DNA from: an uncultured Pseudomonadales bacterium
GTDB lineage: Bacteria > Pseudomonadota > Gammaproteobacteria > Pseudomonadales > Azotimanducaceae
Direction: 5' to 3'
DNA length: 64,000 bases
NCBI GenBank assembly: GCA_958295875.1
Contig: OY282379.1
Span: forward strand, 1,550,001-1,614,000
Under the pieces are notes generated by a model. The model was given only the letters and a program-made list of their open reading frames with translations, was not told the origin of the DNA and ran no database searches. Both the position numbers and the translations under genes were made by a program. This document shows, piece by piece, positions 8,667-18,091 of the stretch; position 1 is the stretch's first letter, and the number at the start of each line of letters is the position of its first letter.

Positions 8667-11357
8667 CTAGTGGGCTTGATCCCAGTTGTCGCCAACGCCC
8701 ACATCCACCACCAGCCCCACGGACAGGTCCGCCGCGGCCTCCATGCGCTCAACCGCGCCCTTCACCAGCGCGTCCACCGCATCCTCCGCCACCTCGAAGA
8801 CCAGCTCGTCATGCACCTGCATGACCATGCGCACCGGCAAACTGGCGGTGGCAAGCCATGCGTCCACGGCGATCATGGCGCGCTTGATGACGTCCGCGGC
8901 GGTGCCCTGCATGGGCGCGTTGATGGCCGTGCGCTCGGCAGCTTGGCGGCGGCCCACCTGCCGCGCGCGGATGTCCGGCAGGTAAAGCCGCCGGCCATAC
9001 ACCGTTTCCACGAAGCCCGTCTCCCGGGCTTGGCTGCGGATGCCTTGCATGTAGTCGCGCACATCCGGGTAGCGCTCGAAGTAGCGGTCGATGTAGCCCT
9101 GCGCCACGCCGCGGGGCACGCTGAGTTCGCGGGCCAAGCCGAAGGCGGACATGCCGTAGATGAGGCCGAAGTTGATGGTCTTGGCGCTGCGCCGCTCATC
9201 TTCGCTCACATCTTGCGGCGTGCGGCCAAACACCTCCGCGGCGGTGGCGCGATGCACGTCTTGGCCCTCGCGAAAGGCTCGCCGCAAGCCATCGTCGCCG
9301 GAGAGGTGCGCCATGATGCGCAGTTCGATCTGGGAATAGTCCGCGGCGACCAGCTTGCACCCCGGCGGCGCCACGAATGCCGCCCGGATGCGGCGCCCTT
9401 CCGCGGTGCGGATGGGGATGTTCTGCAAGTTGGGGTCCTGCGAGGCGAGGCGGCCGGTGGCTGCCACGGCCTGCCCATAGGTGGTGTGGACGCGGCCAGT
9501 GCGCTGCTTGATTTGCTTGGGCAGCGCATCGAGGTAGGTGGACTTCAGCTTGGCGAGGCGCCGGTGGTCCAGAATGAGGCGTGGCAGCAGATGGTCCTGC
9601 GCGAGTTCCTCCAAGGCGGTTTCCGCCGTGGAGCGCTGGCCGGTTTGCGTCTTCTGCAGCACCGGCAGCGCCAGTTCGTCGTAGAGCACTTCCTGCAGTT
9701 GCTTCGGCGAGCCCAAATTGAAGGGCCGCCCGGCCTCTGTGTATGCCTGCTCGGCAAGAGTCTGCAACCGCTCCTGAAGCTCTCGGCCATGCTCCCCCAG
9801 ACGCTTGGCGTCCACCAGCGCGCCGGCGCGCTCCACGCGGGCCAGCACCGGCATCAGGGGGCGTTCGATGTCCGCATAGACGGCCTGCAGGCGGCCCCTG
9901 GCCGTGAGCTTCGGCCACAGCGCCTCGTGCAGCCGCAACGCGAAGTCCGCCCGCTCGGCGGCATAGTGAACGGCTTGGTCCACCGCCACCGCGGCAAACT
10001 CCAACCGCTTGGCGCCCCGCCCGGCGAGATCGTCGTAGCGCGCCGCCTGCAGGCCCAAGTGCTTGGCCGACAGGTCCTCCAAGCTGTGGCGACGCGTCGC
10101 CACGCTGTCGAAGACATAGGATTCGAGCATGGTGTCGTAGTCCGCCCCGGCCAAGGCGATGCCGTGGTTCGCCAGCACGTTGACGGCGAACTTGAGGTCT
10201 TGCCCCACCTTGCGGATCGATGCGTCTTCCAACAGCGGCGTGAGCACACGCAACGCATCGGCAAGCGCCACCTGCTCGGCGCCGGCGAGATCATGGCCAA
10301 GGGGCAGGTACGCCGCCTTGCCAGCCTCGGCGGCGAAAGACAGGCCGACGATGTCCGCGTCCATGTAGTGACGCGGCCCGGTGTGTACCGCGAAGGCAAA
10401 TGTGCCGGCGGCGCGCAACCTCGCGGACCAATCTTCAAGGGTCGCCAGCGAGTCGATGCGGGCATAGTCCCGCGCGACGGCCGGCTCCGGGGCGGCGCTC
10501 GGCACGCCGAGCTCGGCGAGCCACACGCGGAAGTCATAGCGCTCGAAGAGCTTGGCCAAGGCATCGACGTCCACGGGCTGCGGCACCAAGTCCGCAAGCG
10601 CCACCGGCAGTTCCACGTCGCAGCGAATCGTCGCGAGGTGCCGCGACAGCGGCAATTGATCCAGCGCCCCGCGCAGGCTGTCGCCGATCTTGCCCTTCAC
10701 TTCCCCGGCACGGGCGATCACCGCATCAAGGCTGCCAAACGTCTTGAGCCACTTCGCCGCGGTCTTCGGCCCCACCTTCGGCACGCCGGGGATGTTGTCC
10801 GCGCTGTCGCCCATCAACGCCAGATAGTCCACGATGCGCTCTGGGGGAACGCCATACTTCGCTTCCACCCCGCCCCGGTCCAGCGTCTGGTCGCTCATGG
10901 TGTTGACGAGGGTGACGGTCTGGCTGACGAGTTGCGCCATGTCCTTGTCTGAGGTGGAGATGACGGTGCGCCGCTTGGCCGCGTCGGCTTGGCGCGCCAG
11001 CGTGCCGATGACGTCGTCCGCCTCAACGCCGGGCACGATGAGCAGCGGCATGCCGAGTGCCTTGATCGTCTCGTGAATCGGCTCCACCTGACAACGCAGC
11101 TCATCCGGCATCCGCGGCCGATTCGCCTTGTACTCTGGATAGATGTCGTTGCGGAAGGACTTGCCGGAGGCGTCGAACACCACGGCCACCGGGCTGCCGG
11201 CATAGTCCTTGGCGAGCTTGCGGAGCATGTTGACCACGCCGTACAGGGCGCCGGTCGGGAAGTCATCCGCCGCCGTCAGATTCGGCAGCGCGTGGAAGGC
11301 GCGGAACAGGTACGAGGAGCCGTCAACGAGCAACAGCGGCTTCTCATCATCTGACAT
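8667..11357 (-). CDS. polA: DNA polymerase I (proofreading site apparently lost)
   Basis: This enzyme fills gaps and removes RNA primers. It has 896 residues in the usual order: a 5'-3' flap nuclease domain (about 1-290), a 3'-5' exonuclease-like domain (about 305-500) and the family A polymerase domain with DYSQIELR and VHDELVFE. The 5' nuclease acidic residues (LVDGSSYLFRAFH, VFDASGKSFR, DVIGTLA, GDSADNIPG) are kept. In the exonuclease domain every expected metal ligand is changed: the DTE motif reads AVH (323-325), NxxxD reads D387..A391, and YxxxD reads Y465..R469. The domain fold is still recognisable (VGQDLK, DTMLESY). A structurally kept but inactive exonuclease is therefore inferred, as in Taq polymerase. 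Confidence 0.97.
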   Translation of the reverse strand: MSDDEKPLLLVDGSSYLFRAFHALPNLTAADDFPTGALYGVVNMLRKLAKDYAGSPVAVVFDASGKSFRNDIYPEYKANRPRMPDELRCQVEPIHETIKALGMPLLIVPGVEADDVIGTLARQADAAKRRTVISTSDKDMAQLVSQTVTLVNTMSDQTLDRGGVEAKYGVPPERIVDYLALMGDSADNIPGVPKVGPKTAAKWLKTFGSLDAVIARAGEVKGKIGDSLRGALDQLPLSRHLATIRCDVELPVALADLVPQPVDVDALAKLFERYDFRVWLAELGVPSAAPEPAVARDYARIDSLATLEDWSARLRAAGTFAFAVHTGPRHYMDADIVGLSFAAEAGKAAYLPLGHDLAGAEQVALADALRVLTPLLEDASIRKVGQDLKFAVNVLANHGIALAGADYDTMLESYVFDSVATRRHSLEDLSAKHLGLQAARYDDLAGRGAKRLEFAAVAVDQAVHYAAERADFALRLHEALWPKLTARGRLQAVYADIERPLMPVLARVERAGALVDAKRLGEHGRELQERLQTLAEQAYTEAGRPFNLGSPKQLQEVLYDELALPVLQKTQTGQRSTAETALEELAQDHLLPRLILDHRRLAKLKSTYLDALPKQIKQRTGRVHTTYGQAVAATGRLASQDPNLQNIPIRTAEGRRIRAAFVAPPGCKLVAADYSQIELRIMAHLSGDDGLRRAFREGQDVHRATAAEVFGRTPQDVSEDERRSAKTINFGLIYGMSAFGLARELSVPRGVAQGYIDRYFERYPDVRDYMQGIRSQARETGFVETVYGRRLYLPDIRARQVGRRQAAERTAINAPMQGTAADVIKRAMIAVDAWLATASLPVRMVMQVHDELVFEVAEDAVDALVKGAVERMEAAADLSVGLVVDVGVGDNWDQAH

Positions 11358-11497
11358 GGTTGCCCCTCCTGCCCGCGGACATCACGCGGGAATCATAAGA
11401 GATTGCCCCGCCGCTGTGCCGGCGCAGGTAGATATGGCGCTGCGCCAGCTAAGGGCGGGGTGAGTCGGCGGCCCCTTGACGCCGGCAAGATGCGGGG

Positions 11498-11905
11498 ATG
11501 ATGATGGCCATCTGCCCCGGCCAACGGGAACCCATGCCTACGCCCCTGCACACAGGCGCCCCACGCGCCGCTTGCCAAGCGGCCGGCAGCTTCGCAAGGG
11601 CCGTGCTCCGCGCCGGGCGCTTGGGGCACTGGCCGCGGGCGTTGCTGACCGTGTGGCTTGCGGCGTTGCCTTGGCCCAGCGCCAGCGCCGCGGAAACGGC
11701 GCAGCGCGGCCCAGACGTGACGCTCATCGAAGGCGAAGAGCGCACCATCTACGAGTACCGCCAAAACGGCCAGTTGCGGCTGGTGAAGATCGTGCCGCGC
11801 AACGGCCGCCCGTACTACCTCGCCCCGCTCGACCCCTCCAAGGGCTTTGGAGACTTCGACAAAGCCGAGTTCGTCGTGCCACAGTGGGAGATCATCCGCT
11901 TCTAG
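11498..11905 (+). CDS. Small exported DUF2782-type protein
   Basis: This is a small protein of unknown function whose conserved part runs from about residue 75 to the end, with the typical IYEYRQNGQLRLVKIVP and PYYL segments of DUF2782. That family often lies next to polA in gammaproteobacteria, as here (divergent, 140 bp). A hydrophobic stretch with an Ala-x-Ala end (about residues 48-66) looks like a signal peptide. The first 40 or so residues are therefore probably not translated, and the true start may be a TTG near 11620. Periplasmic location is inferred. Confidence 0.65.
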   Translation: MMMAICPGQREPMPTPLHTGAPRAACQAAGSFARAVLRAGRLGHWPRALLTVWLAALPWPSASAAETAQRGPDVTLIEGEERTIYEYRQNGQLRLVKIVPRNGRPYYLAPLDPSKGFGDFDKAEFVVPQWEIIRF

Positions 11906-12954
11906 CCGCCGTCCGCGGCGGCCCTAGCGGCTTCCGTTTCGGCCGCAGCGCTGCCATCTAGCCGGCCGCGGCCCTCGACCCCAGCGTTCTCCAACAGCGC
12001 CACCATGAAGTAGCCGCGCGCATCCTGCCAGCGTTCGCGTGGCACGAAGCCAGCCTCGGCCGCCAGCGCAAAGAACTCCTCCGGCGCGTACTTGTAGGAG
12101 TTTTCCGTGTGGATGCGTTCGCCGGCGCGAAACGCGATGTCCGCCCCATCCACGCGCACGGTCTGCGCCGTCACGCTCTTGAGGTGCATCTCCACGCGGC
12201 CGTCGCCCTCGTTGTACGCCGCGACATGTTCGAACTGGTCAAGCTGGAAGTTCGCGCCCAAGGCATGGTTCAGGTGGCTCAGCATGTTCAGGTTGAACGC
12301 CCGCGTCGTGCCCGCGGCGTCGTTGTAGGCCGCATCGAGCACGTCGGCGTCCTTCTTCAAATCCACGCCGACGATGAGGCGCCCGCGCGGCCCCACCACT
12401 TCCGCCACGCCGGCAAGGAAGGAGGCGGCGCGCGCTGGCTCGAAGTTGCCGATACTCGAACCGGGGAAGAAACCCATGCGCGGCAGCCCCTGCGCGGCAG
12501 CCGGCAGCGTGAACGGGCGGCTGTAGTCCGCGCATGCCGGGCACACCGAGAGCCAGTCGAACTCTTCGAAGATGCCGCGGGCTGAAGCGAGCAGATGCTC
12601 CAGCGAGATGTCCACCGGCACATACAGCGCCGGGCGGCAAGATTCCAGCAACAGCCGCGACTTGACGCTCGAACCGCTGCCGTACTCGATCAAGCAGACG
12701 TCCGCGCCCACTGCCTTGGCCAGGGCGGCACGATTGGCGCGCAAGATGCCCGTCTCCACCCGCGTGAGGTAGTACTCCGGCAAGCGCGTGATGGCATCAA
12801 AGAGCCGAGAGCCGGCTGCGTCGTAGAAGAACTTCGGCGGCACCGCCTTGGTTTGGCGCGACAGCCCAGCCAACACCTCGGCGCGGGCGTCTGGTCGCCG
12901 CGGCCGCAGGTCGTGGAGCCGGAACTGCCGCGCGCGCTGCCCGCTAGGCGACAT
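11902..12954 (-). CDS. egtD: L-histidine N(alpha)-methyltransferase (ergothioneine biosynthesis)
   Basis: EgtD trimethylates histidine with S-adenosylmethionine to give hercynine, the precursor of ergothioneine. The family features are visible: KAVPPKFFYDAAGSRLFD near the start, the SAM-binding EYGSGSSVKSRLLLE segment, PGSSIGNFEP, and the C-terminal HTENSYKY motif. The ATG at 12954 is chosen because family similarity begins just after it. It overlaps the end of egtB by 11 nt, so both are made from one message. The product has 350 residues against about 320 usual; the last 25 or so are Ala/Glu-rich and not family-like. Confidence 0.93.
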   Translation of the reverse strand: MSPSGQRARQFRLHDLRPRRPDARAEVLAGLSRQTKAVPPKFFYDAAGSRLFDAITRLPEYYLTRVETGILRANRAALAKAVGADVCLIEYGSGSSVKSRLLLESCRPALYVPVDISLEHLLASARGIFEEFDWLSVCPACADYSRPFTLPAAAQGLPRMGFFPGSSIGNFEPARAASFLAGVAEVVGPRGRLIVGVDLKKDADVLDAAYNDAAGTTRAFNLNMLSHLNHALGANFQLDQFEHVAAYNEGDGRVEMHLKSVTAQTVRVDGADIAFRAGERIHTENSYKYAPEEFFALAAEAGFVPRERWQDARGYFMVALLENAGVEGRGRLDGSAAAETEAARAAADGG

Positions 12955-14197
12955 TCCGCGCCAGCCGAACACCGGAGAATTGCCAGCGGTCCGGCCCGTA
13001 GAAGAAGTTGCGGTAGCTGGCGCGCACATGGCCGGCCGGCGTCGCGCAGGAGCCGCCCCGCAGCACCATCTGGTTGGCCATGAACTTGCCGTTGTACTCG
13101 CCCAACGCCCCCGGCAGCGGCCGATAGCCTGGATAGGGGACGTATGCGCTCGCCGTCCACTCCCAAACGTCGCCGAAGAGCTGCGCCATGCCGGCCGCGG
13201 CGGCGCCCCGCGGATGCAGCCGCCCGCCATCGCTGTAGTGGCCGTCGGCCGCCGCGGCGCTGGCGGCAGCGCACTCCCACTCGGCCTCGGTGGGCAACCG
13301 CGCGCCGGCCCAACGCGCGAACGCTTCCGCTTCATAGAAGCTCAAGTGCGTCACCGGAGCGTTCAAGTCCAACGGCGTCGGCCCCGACAGCCGATACTCA
13401 GACCACGCCCCGCACTCGCGCTGCCAATAGAGGGGGGCCTGCCAGGCGTTGCGCTGCGCGGCCGCCCAGCCCTCAGCAAGCCAAAGCCCCGGCTTCGCAT
13501 AGCCGTCGTCTTCCATGAACTCAAGGTACTCGCCGTTCGTCACCAGCCTTTCGGCCAACTCGAAGGGCGCGAGCCACACCTTGTGGCGCGGCGTTTCGTT
13601 GTCGAAGGTGAAGCCGTCGCCGGTGGCGCCGATCTCCAACAGGCCGCCGGAAAAGGCAGCGAAGCGCAACGGCGCGGCGCCGCATGTGCTGGCGTCCAGA
13701 TCTTCGCGGTACGCCGGACGCAGGGGATTGACGCCCAAGTTGAACTTGACGTCGGTGACGATGAGCTCCTGATGCTGCTGCTCGTGGTGCAAGCCCAACA
13801 CGATGCGATCTCGCACCCCGGCGTCTTCGCGGTGCAGCAACGCTTGCATGGCACGGTCCACATGCGCCCGATACGCGAACACTTCGCTCACCGTCGGGCG
13901 CGACAGGGCACCGCGCTTGAGCCGCGGATACGGATCGCCAATGCCGTTGTAGTAGGAGTTGAACAGGTGCTCGTAGCCGTCGGCGAAGGGTGCATAGCCC
14001 TCGCCATACGGCTTCAACAGGAAGGTTTCGAAGAACCACGACGTGTGCGCCAAGTGCCATTTTGGTGGGCTGGCGTCCGGCATGGGCTGAACGCAGTAGT
14101 CGTCCACGGCCAAGGGGGCGCAGAGGGCCTCCGTTTGACGGCGCACAGCAGCGTAAGCTGCCGCCAAATCGCCGTCGGATGCGTCGCCTGCGCGCAT
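12944..14197 (-). CDS. egtB: Ergothioneine biosynthesis sulfoxide synthase EgtB
   Basis: This is a non-haem iron enzyme that joins hercynine to a thiol (cysteine or gamma-glutamylcysteine) in an oxygen-dependent reaction. The N-terminal DinB-like domain carries three candidate iron-binding histidines: H51 in HLAHTSW, and H138 and H142 in HHEQQHQE. The C-terminal half is an FGE/sulfatase-modifying-factor domain (MVLRGGSCAT, YRNFF). At 417 residues it has normal length. egtA, egtC and egtE are not in the window. Without egtA the cysteine-using route is possible, but that is inference. It follows galE by 20 bp and overlaps egtD. Confidence 0.93.
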   Translation of the reverse strand: MRAGDASDGDLAAAYAAVRRQTEALCAPLAVDDYCVQPMPDASPPKWHLAHTSWFFETFLLKPYGEGYAPFADGYEHLFNSYYNGIGDPYPRLKRGALSRPTVSEVFAYRAHVDRAMQALLHREDAGVRDRIVLGLHHEQQHQELIVTDVKFNLGVNPLRPAYREDLDASTCGAAPLRFAAFSGGLLEIGATGDGFTFDNETPRHKVWLAPFELAERLVTNGEYLEFMEDDGYAKPGLWLAEGWAAAQRNAWQAPLYWQRECGAWSEYRLSGPTPLDLNAPVTHLSFYEAEAFARWAGARLPTEAEWECAAASAAAADGHYSDGGRLHPRGAAAAGMAQLFGDVWEWTASAYVPYPGYRPLPGALGEYNGKFMANQMVLRGGSCATPAGHVRASYRNFFYGPDRWQFSGVRLARNVA

Positions 14198-14217
14198 GGG
14201 CCGCTCGCTTCAACCGC

Positions 14218-15240
14218 CTAGGCAGCCGACGCGCTCGCCGACGCCGCGACATGCCGCCAAGCGTCCTCGCACATGCGCCGCAGGCCGTGTTCGGCGCGCC
14301 ACTCCAACTCGGCCGCAGCCCTTGATGGATCTGCATAAAGCACCGGCGTGTCGCCGGGCCGGCGCGGCGCCACGTCATAGGGAACGGAGCGTCCCGACGC
14401 CTCCTCAAACGCCCGCGCAACCTCGAACACGCTATGGCCGGCGCCGGTGCCCAAGTTGTGGATGGCAAGGCCCGGCGCATCCGCCAGCCATTGCAGTGCC
14501 TTGAGGTGGCCCTTGGCGAGATCCACCACATGGATGTAGTCGCGGATGCAGGTGCCGTCCGGCGTCGGATAGTCGTCGCCAAAGACGCGCAAGCGCGGCA
14601 GCCGCCCCGCCGCCACAGCGCCGATGTACGGCATCAGGTTGGTCGGGACGCCCTGCGGGGAATCGCCCAGCAAGCCGGAACAGTGGGCGCCGATGGGGTT
14701 GAAATAGCGGAGGATCGAGATGCGCCACTCCGCGTCGCTCAGTGCCAAATCGCCGAGGAGCGTCTCGCACGCGAGTTTGGTGCGTCCGTAGGGGTTGATC
14801 GGCGCAAGCGGCATGTCCTCGGTGATGGGCACGCTGGCCGGATGGCCATAAACCGTGGCGGATGAACTGAAGACGAGCGTTTTCACCCCGTGCGCGGCCA
14901 TCTCCTCCACCAGCCGCAGCGTGCCGACCACGTTGTTGTCGTGGTACGAGAGCGGCTGCTCGAACGACTCGGCGACGGCCTTCTTCGCCGCGAAGTGGCA
15001 CACGGCGCGGATGTCGTGGCCGCGAAACACCCGGCGCAGCGCGTCCGCATCGCGGACATCGCCTTCGACCACCGGCACATCGCGGTTGGCGGCCACCTGC
15101 AAGGCGTCCGCGGCGGCGCGCGAGCTATTGGCGAAGTTGTCGAACACCACCACCTCATGGCCGGCGTCGAGCAGTTCCGTCGCCGTGTGGCTGCCGATGT
15201 AGCCGGCGCCCCCCGTGACGAGCACCTTGCCGCCGTTCAT
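14218..15240 (-). CDS. galE: UDP-glucose 4-epimerase
   Basis: This enzyme interconverts UDP-glucose and UDP-galactose with bound NAD. The 340-residue product begins with the Rossmann motif VTGGAGYIGSHT, has the catalytic SSATVYG serine and the YGRTK Tyr-x3-Lys pair, and keeps the family segments NVVGTLRL and RYFNPIGAH. The ATG at 15240 overlaps the stop of ctaB (ATGA); upstream in-frame codons lie inside ctaB and are not needed. It could supply sugar nucleotides for the transferase at 966 or for lipopolysaccharide. Its place between haem and ergothioneine genes suggests convenience rather than pathway. Confidence 0.95.
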   Translation of the reverse strand: MNGGKVLVTGGAGYIGSHTATELLDAGHEVVVFDNFANSSRAAADALQVAANRDVPVVEGDVRDADALRRVFRGHDIRAVCHFAAKKAVAESFEQPLSYHDNNVVGTLRLVEEMAAHGVKTLVFSSSATVYGHPASVPITEDMPLAPINPYGRTKLACETLLGDLALSDAEWRISILRYFNPIGAHCSGLLGDSPQGVPTNLMPYIGAVAAGRLPRLRVFGDDYPTPDGTCIRDYIHVVDLAKGHLKALQWLADAPGLAIHNLGTGAGHSVFEVARAFEEASGRSVPYDVAPRRPGDTPVLYADPSRAAAELEWRAEHGLRRMCEDAWRHVAASASASAA

Positions 15241-16160
15241 GCCGCGCCGCTGCCGGCAAGGCCCATCGCCGCCGCCAAGTGGAAATCCACCAGCAGCAGG
15301 GCGAAGAGCGCCATCAAATAGACGATGGAATAGCGGAACGTCGCCATCGGCGCGCCCGGGCGTTCCTTCAGCAACGCCGCGGCCCAATAGATGAACCGGC
15401 CGCCCAGCAGCGCCGCGCCGACAACATAGGGAACGCCGCTCAAGCCCAGCATGAACGGCGTGAGGCTCAGCGCCGCCAGCGCGATGGTGTAGTAGAGAAT
15501 CTGCCGCTTGGTGTGCGCGGCGCCGTGCGTCACCGGCAGCATCGGCACCCCCGCCGTGGCGTACTCATCCTTGCGTTCGAGGGCCAGCGCCCAGAAGTGC
15601 GGCGGCGTCCACACGAAGATGATGAGCACGAGCAGCAGCGGAAAGATGTGTATCTCCCCGGTCACCGCCGTCCAGCCAAAGAGCGGCGGGGCGGCGCCAA
15701 ACAGCCCGCCGATGACGATGTTCTGCGGCGTCGCCCGCTTCAGGTACAGCGTGTAGATCAGCCCATAGCCCACCCAAGACGCCAGATTCAGCCACGCGGT
15801 GAGCGGGTTCACCAGCACATACAGCACCATGAAGCCGGTGATGCCGAGGACGCCGGCGAATGCCGCGCCGGCGGCGAAGCTCACGCGCCCCGTGGCCACC
15901 GGGCGATGCTGGGTGCGCGCCATGCGCTCGTCGAGCTCCGCATCGGCGATGTGGTTCACCGCCGCGGCAGACCCTGCCACCAGCGCGATGCCGGCCAAGC
16001 CATACACCATCGCCGGCAGCGCCTCCGCCCCCGGCCCGGCGAGCGCCATCCCCACCACGGCGCACAGCAGCATGAGGGCCACCACCCGCGGCTTGGTCAT
16101 TTCCAAGAAGTCGCGCCATGTGGCGGACGCGCTTAAGTCACTCATTCGGGCGCTGGGCAT
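15237..16160 (-). CDS. ctaB: Protohaem IX farnesyltransferase (haem O synthase)
   Basis: This inner-membrane UbiA-family prenyltransferase adds a farnesyl chain to haem B, giving haem O for cytochrome oxidases. It has about 307 residues and many hydrophobic segments. The prenyl-diphosphate-binding NxxxDxxxD motif is seen as NHIADAELD, with QHRPVATG just after it and a second acidic loop ahead of DEYATAGVPMLP. The start is either ATG 16160, with GGCGAGG ahead of it, or ATG 16145; I used the first. ctaA lies 22 bp upstream and makes haem A from this product. No oxidase subunit genes are in the window. Confidence 0.94.
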   Translation of the reverse strand: MPSARMSDLSASATWRDFLEMTKPRVVALMLLCAVVGMALAGPGAEALPAMVYGLAGIALVAGSAAAVNHIADAELDERMARTQHRPVATGRVSFAAGAAFAGVLGITGFMVLYVLVNPLTAWLNLASWVGYGLIYTLYLKRATPQNIVIGGLFGAAPPLFGWTAVTGEIHIFPLLLVLIIFVWTPPHFWALALERKDEYATAGVPMLPVTHGAAHTKRQILYYTIALAALSLTPFMLGLSGVPYVVGAALLGGRFIYWAAALLKERPGAPMATFRYSIVYLMALFALLLVDFHLAAAMGLAGSGAA

Positions 16161-16182
16161 TAGATGGGGCCTCGCCCCGCCA

Positions 16183-17289
16183 TCAAGCCGGGCGGGATGA
16201 CGATGCAGACCGGTCCACTCGCGGGCGTTCGGATGCCGGCGCCGGGCTTGGCTGGCCCGCGCCGGCGGTTGTGGCGGCGAAGTGTACCGTAAGCAGGGCA
16301 AGCAGCAGCGTGGCGGCGCCGGCGTTGTGCAGCGTGGCGACGGCGAGGGGAAGCTGCAGCCACACATTGGCCAGCCCCAGGCCGAACTGCGCCGCGACGA
16401 TGCCCGCCAAAGCTCCGCCCAACGCCCCGCCAACGCGCCACGCGAGCCATGCCGCCGCGAACAAGGTGATGAACGCGCCGATGCGATGCGTCACTTGAAT
16501 GGCGATGCGCGCCTCGCTGGAGAGCGCGCCGCCCAAATAGTTGGGGCCGATGTCCTGAAAGATGTCAAAACCCTTGGCGAAGTCCATCGGCGGCGCGAGG
16601 TGCCCGTGGCAAAGCGGAAAGTCTGGGCAGGCCAAGGCGGCGTAGTTGGAGGACGTCCAACCGCCCAATGCCACCTGCGCCACCACCACCGCAATCACCC
16701 AACGCACCGCCACCGCGAGCCCGGGGCGTGACCGCGGCTGCTTGACGGCGCCGAGCTGCAGCGCATGCACCCACAGCAGCCCGAGCGTTGCGAAGCCGCC
16801 CAGCAGGTGGGCAGTGACCACTTGCGGCCACAGCTTCAAAGTGACGGTCCAAGCGCCGAAAGCGCCTTGCACGATCACCAGCACGACCAGCGCCATCGGC
16901 AGCCCGCGCCCCGGCCCCCGGGCGCCGCTTGGCGCCGCGCCGGCCGCCGTGCGCCGCCAAGCGAGCGCCAGCACGGCGAAGGTCAACAGCCCAAGCCCGC
17001 TCGCAAAGTACCGATGCACCATCTCTGGCCATGCCTTGTCCGGTTCCACCGGCGCATCCGGGAAACGCGCTTCGGCCGCCGCGAGCTCCTGCGCCGATGC
17101 CGGCACGGTGATGAAGCCATAGCATCCCGGCCAATCTGGGCAGCCGAGGCCGGCATCCACCAAGCGCGTGTAGGCGCCGAGCGCCACCACGAGCGCAGCG
17201 AGCGCGACGCCGGCCAATGCCAAGCCGCGTTCTGCCGAGCGCGACGGCGCGGCGACGCGGGGGGCACCGGAGGCGAGCGGGTCAGCCAT
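16183..17289 (-). CDS. ctaA: Haem A synthase (COX15/CtaA)
   Basis: This inner-membrane enzyme oxidises the methyl group of haem O to the formyl group of haem A, used by aa3-type oxidases. In 368 residues there are about eight hydrophobic helices. The N-terminal GAYTRLVDAGLGCPDWPGCYG signature is present, and four helix-borne histidines expected as haem ligands are visible (HRYFAS, HLLGGFA, HRIGAF, LHNAG). Its start overlaps the aroE stop by 8 nt, placing it in the middle of a tightly packed minus-strand run. Together with ctaB it indicates that the organism makes an A-type haem oxidase. Confidence 0.95.
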   Translation of the reverse strand: MADPLASGAPRVAAPSRSAERGLALAGVALAALVVALGAYTRLVDAGLGCPDWPGCYGFITVPASAQELAAAEARFPDAPVEPDKAWPEMVHRYFASGLGLLTFAVLALAWRRTAAGAAPSGARGPGRGLPMALVVLVIVQGAFGAWTVTLKLWPQVVTAHLLGGFATLGLLWVHALQLGAVKQPRSRPGLAVAVRWVIAVVVAQVALGGWTSSNYAALACPDFPLCHGHLAPPMDFAKGFDIFQDIGPNYLGGALSSEARIAIQVTHRIGAFITLFAAAWLAWRVGGALGGALAGIVAAQFGLGLANVWLQLPLAVATLHNAGAATLLLALLTVHFAATTAGAGQPSPAPASERPRVDRSASSSRPA

Positions 17290-18091
17290 GCGCCAACGCC
17301 GCCGCCACCGGCGCGGTGTCTGGCCGCACCCCGCGCCAGAGCAGATACGATTCCGCCGCCTGCTCGATGAGCATCCCCAGGCCGTCGGCCACCCCCGCCG
17401 CGCCGCGTTCCCGGCACCAACTGCAGAACGCCGTGTCTGCCTCTAAGCGATAGAACATGTCGTAGCAAAAGCCGCCTTCGATGGCTGCCTCGGGGAGCGC
17501 AAGGCCGTCGCCCAGCGCGCTCGCCGAGGTGGCGTTGATGACCACATCGTAGCCGCCGCACACGGCTGCCAACGGCATGGGCTCCACGCCATCGAACGCC
17601 TTGGCGAGCTCCTGCGCGCGCTCGGCGGTGCGGTTGGCCAGCGTCAACCGCCGCGGCCCGGCACGCAGCAATGGCCCGAGCACGCCCCGCGCCGCGCCGC
17701 CAGCGCCGAGCAGCAACACGGCCTTGCCGGCGAGGGGCAGGCTCAGGTTCTGCTGCAAATCGCGCAGCAGGCCCACGCCATCCGTGTTGTCGCCGCGCGG
17801 CCCGCGCGGGGTGGCCAAGATGGCGTTCACAGCACCCGCCTCGTCTGCGTTCACGGTCGTGCTGCCATGCTCGGCGGCCCAAGCGTAGGCATCCAACTTG
17901 AAGGGCAGCGTGACGTTGGCGCCGCCGCTGTCTGGCGCGGCGAAGAAGCGCTCGGCGGCGGGGCGAAACGCCGGCGCAAGCAGGGTTTCGTAGGAAATGG
18001 CATGGCCGGCGGCGCGGGCAAACAGGCGGTGGATGCGCGGCGACAGGCTGTGCGCCACCGGGTTGCCGATCACCACATAGCGGCGGCTCAT
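17282..18091 (-). CDS. aroE: Shikimate dehydrogenase
   Basis: This enzyme reduces 3-dehydroshikimate to shikimate with NADPH in aromatic amino acid synthesis. The 269-residue product starts with the substrate-binding GNPVAHSLSPRIH segment, has NVTLPFK with the catalytic lysine near residue 65, and the nucleotide-binding loop LLGAGGAARGV. NRTAERAQEL after the second strand fits NADP preference. The ATG at 18091 overlaps the tsaC stop by 4 nt. A location near tsaC and dprA is seen in Pseudomonas too, so the synteny supports the call. Confidence 0.95.
   Translation of the reverse strand: MSRRYVVIGNPVAHSLSPRIHRLFARAAGHAISYETLLAPAFRPAAERFFAAPDSGGANVTLPFKLDAYAWAAEHGSTTVNADEAGAVNAILATPRGPRGDNTDGVGLLRDLQQNLSLPLAGKAVLLLGAGGAARGVLGPLLRAGPRRLTLANRTAERAQELAKAFDGVEPMPLAAVCGGYDVVINATSASALGDGLALPEAAIEGGFCYDMFYRLEADTAFCSWCRERGAAGVADGLGMLIEQAAESYLLWRGVRPDTAPVAAALAHG

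Noticed and set aside
8670..10952. A 760-codon open frame on the plus strand opposite polA
   Set aside because: Antisense shadow of polA, rich in His, Gly and Arg, with no recognisable domain and no ribosome site.
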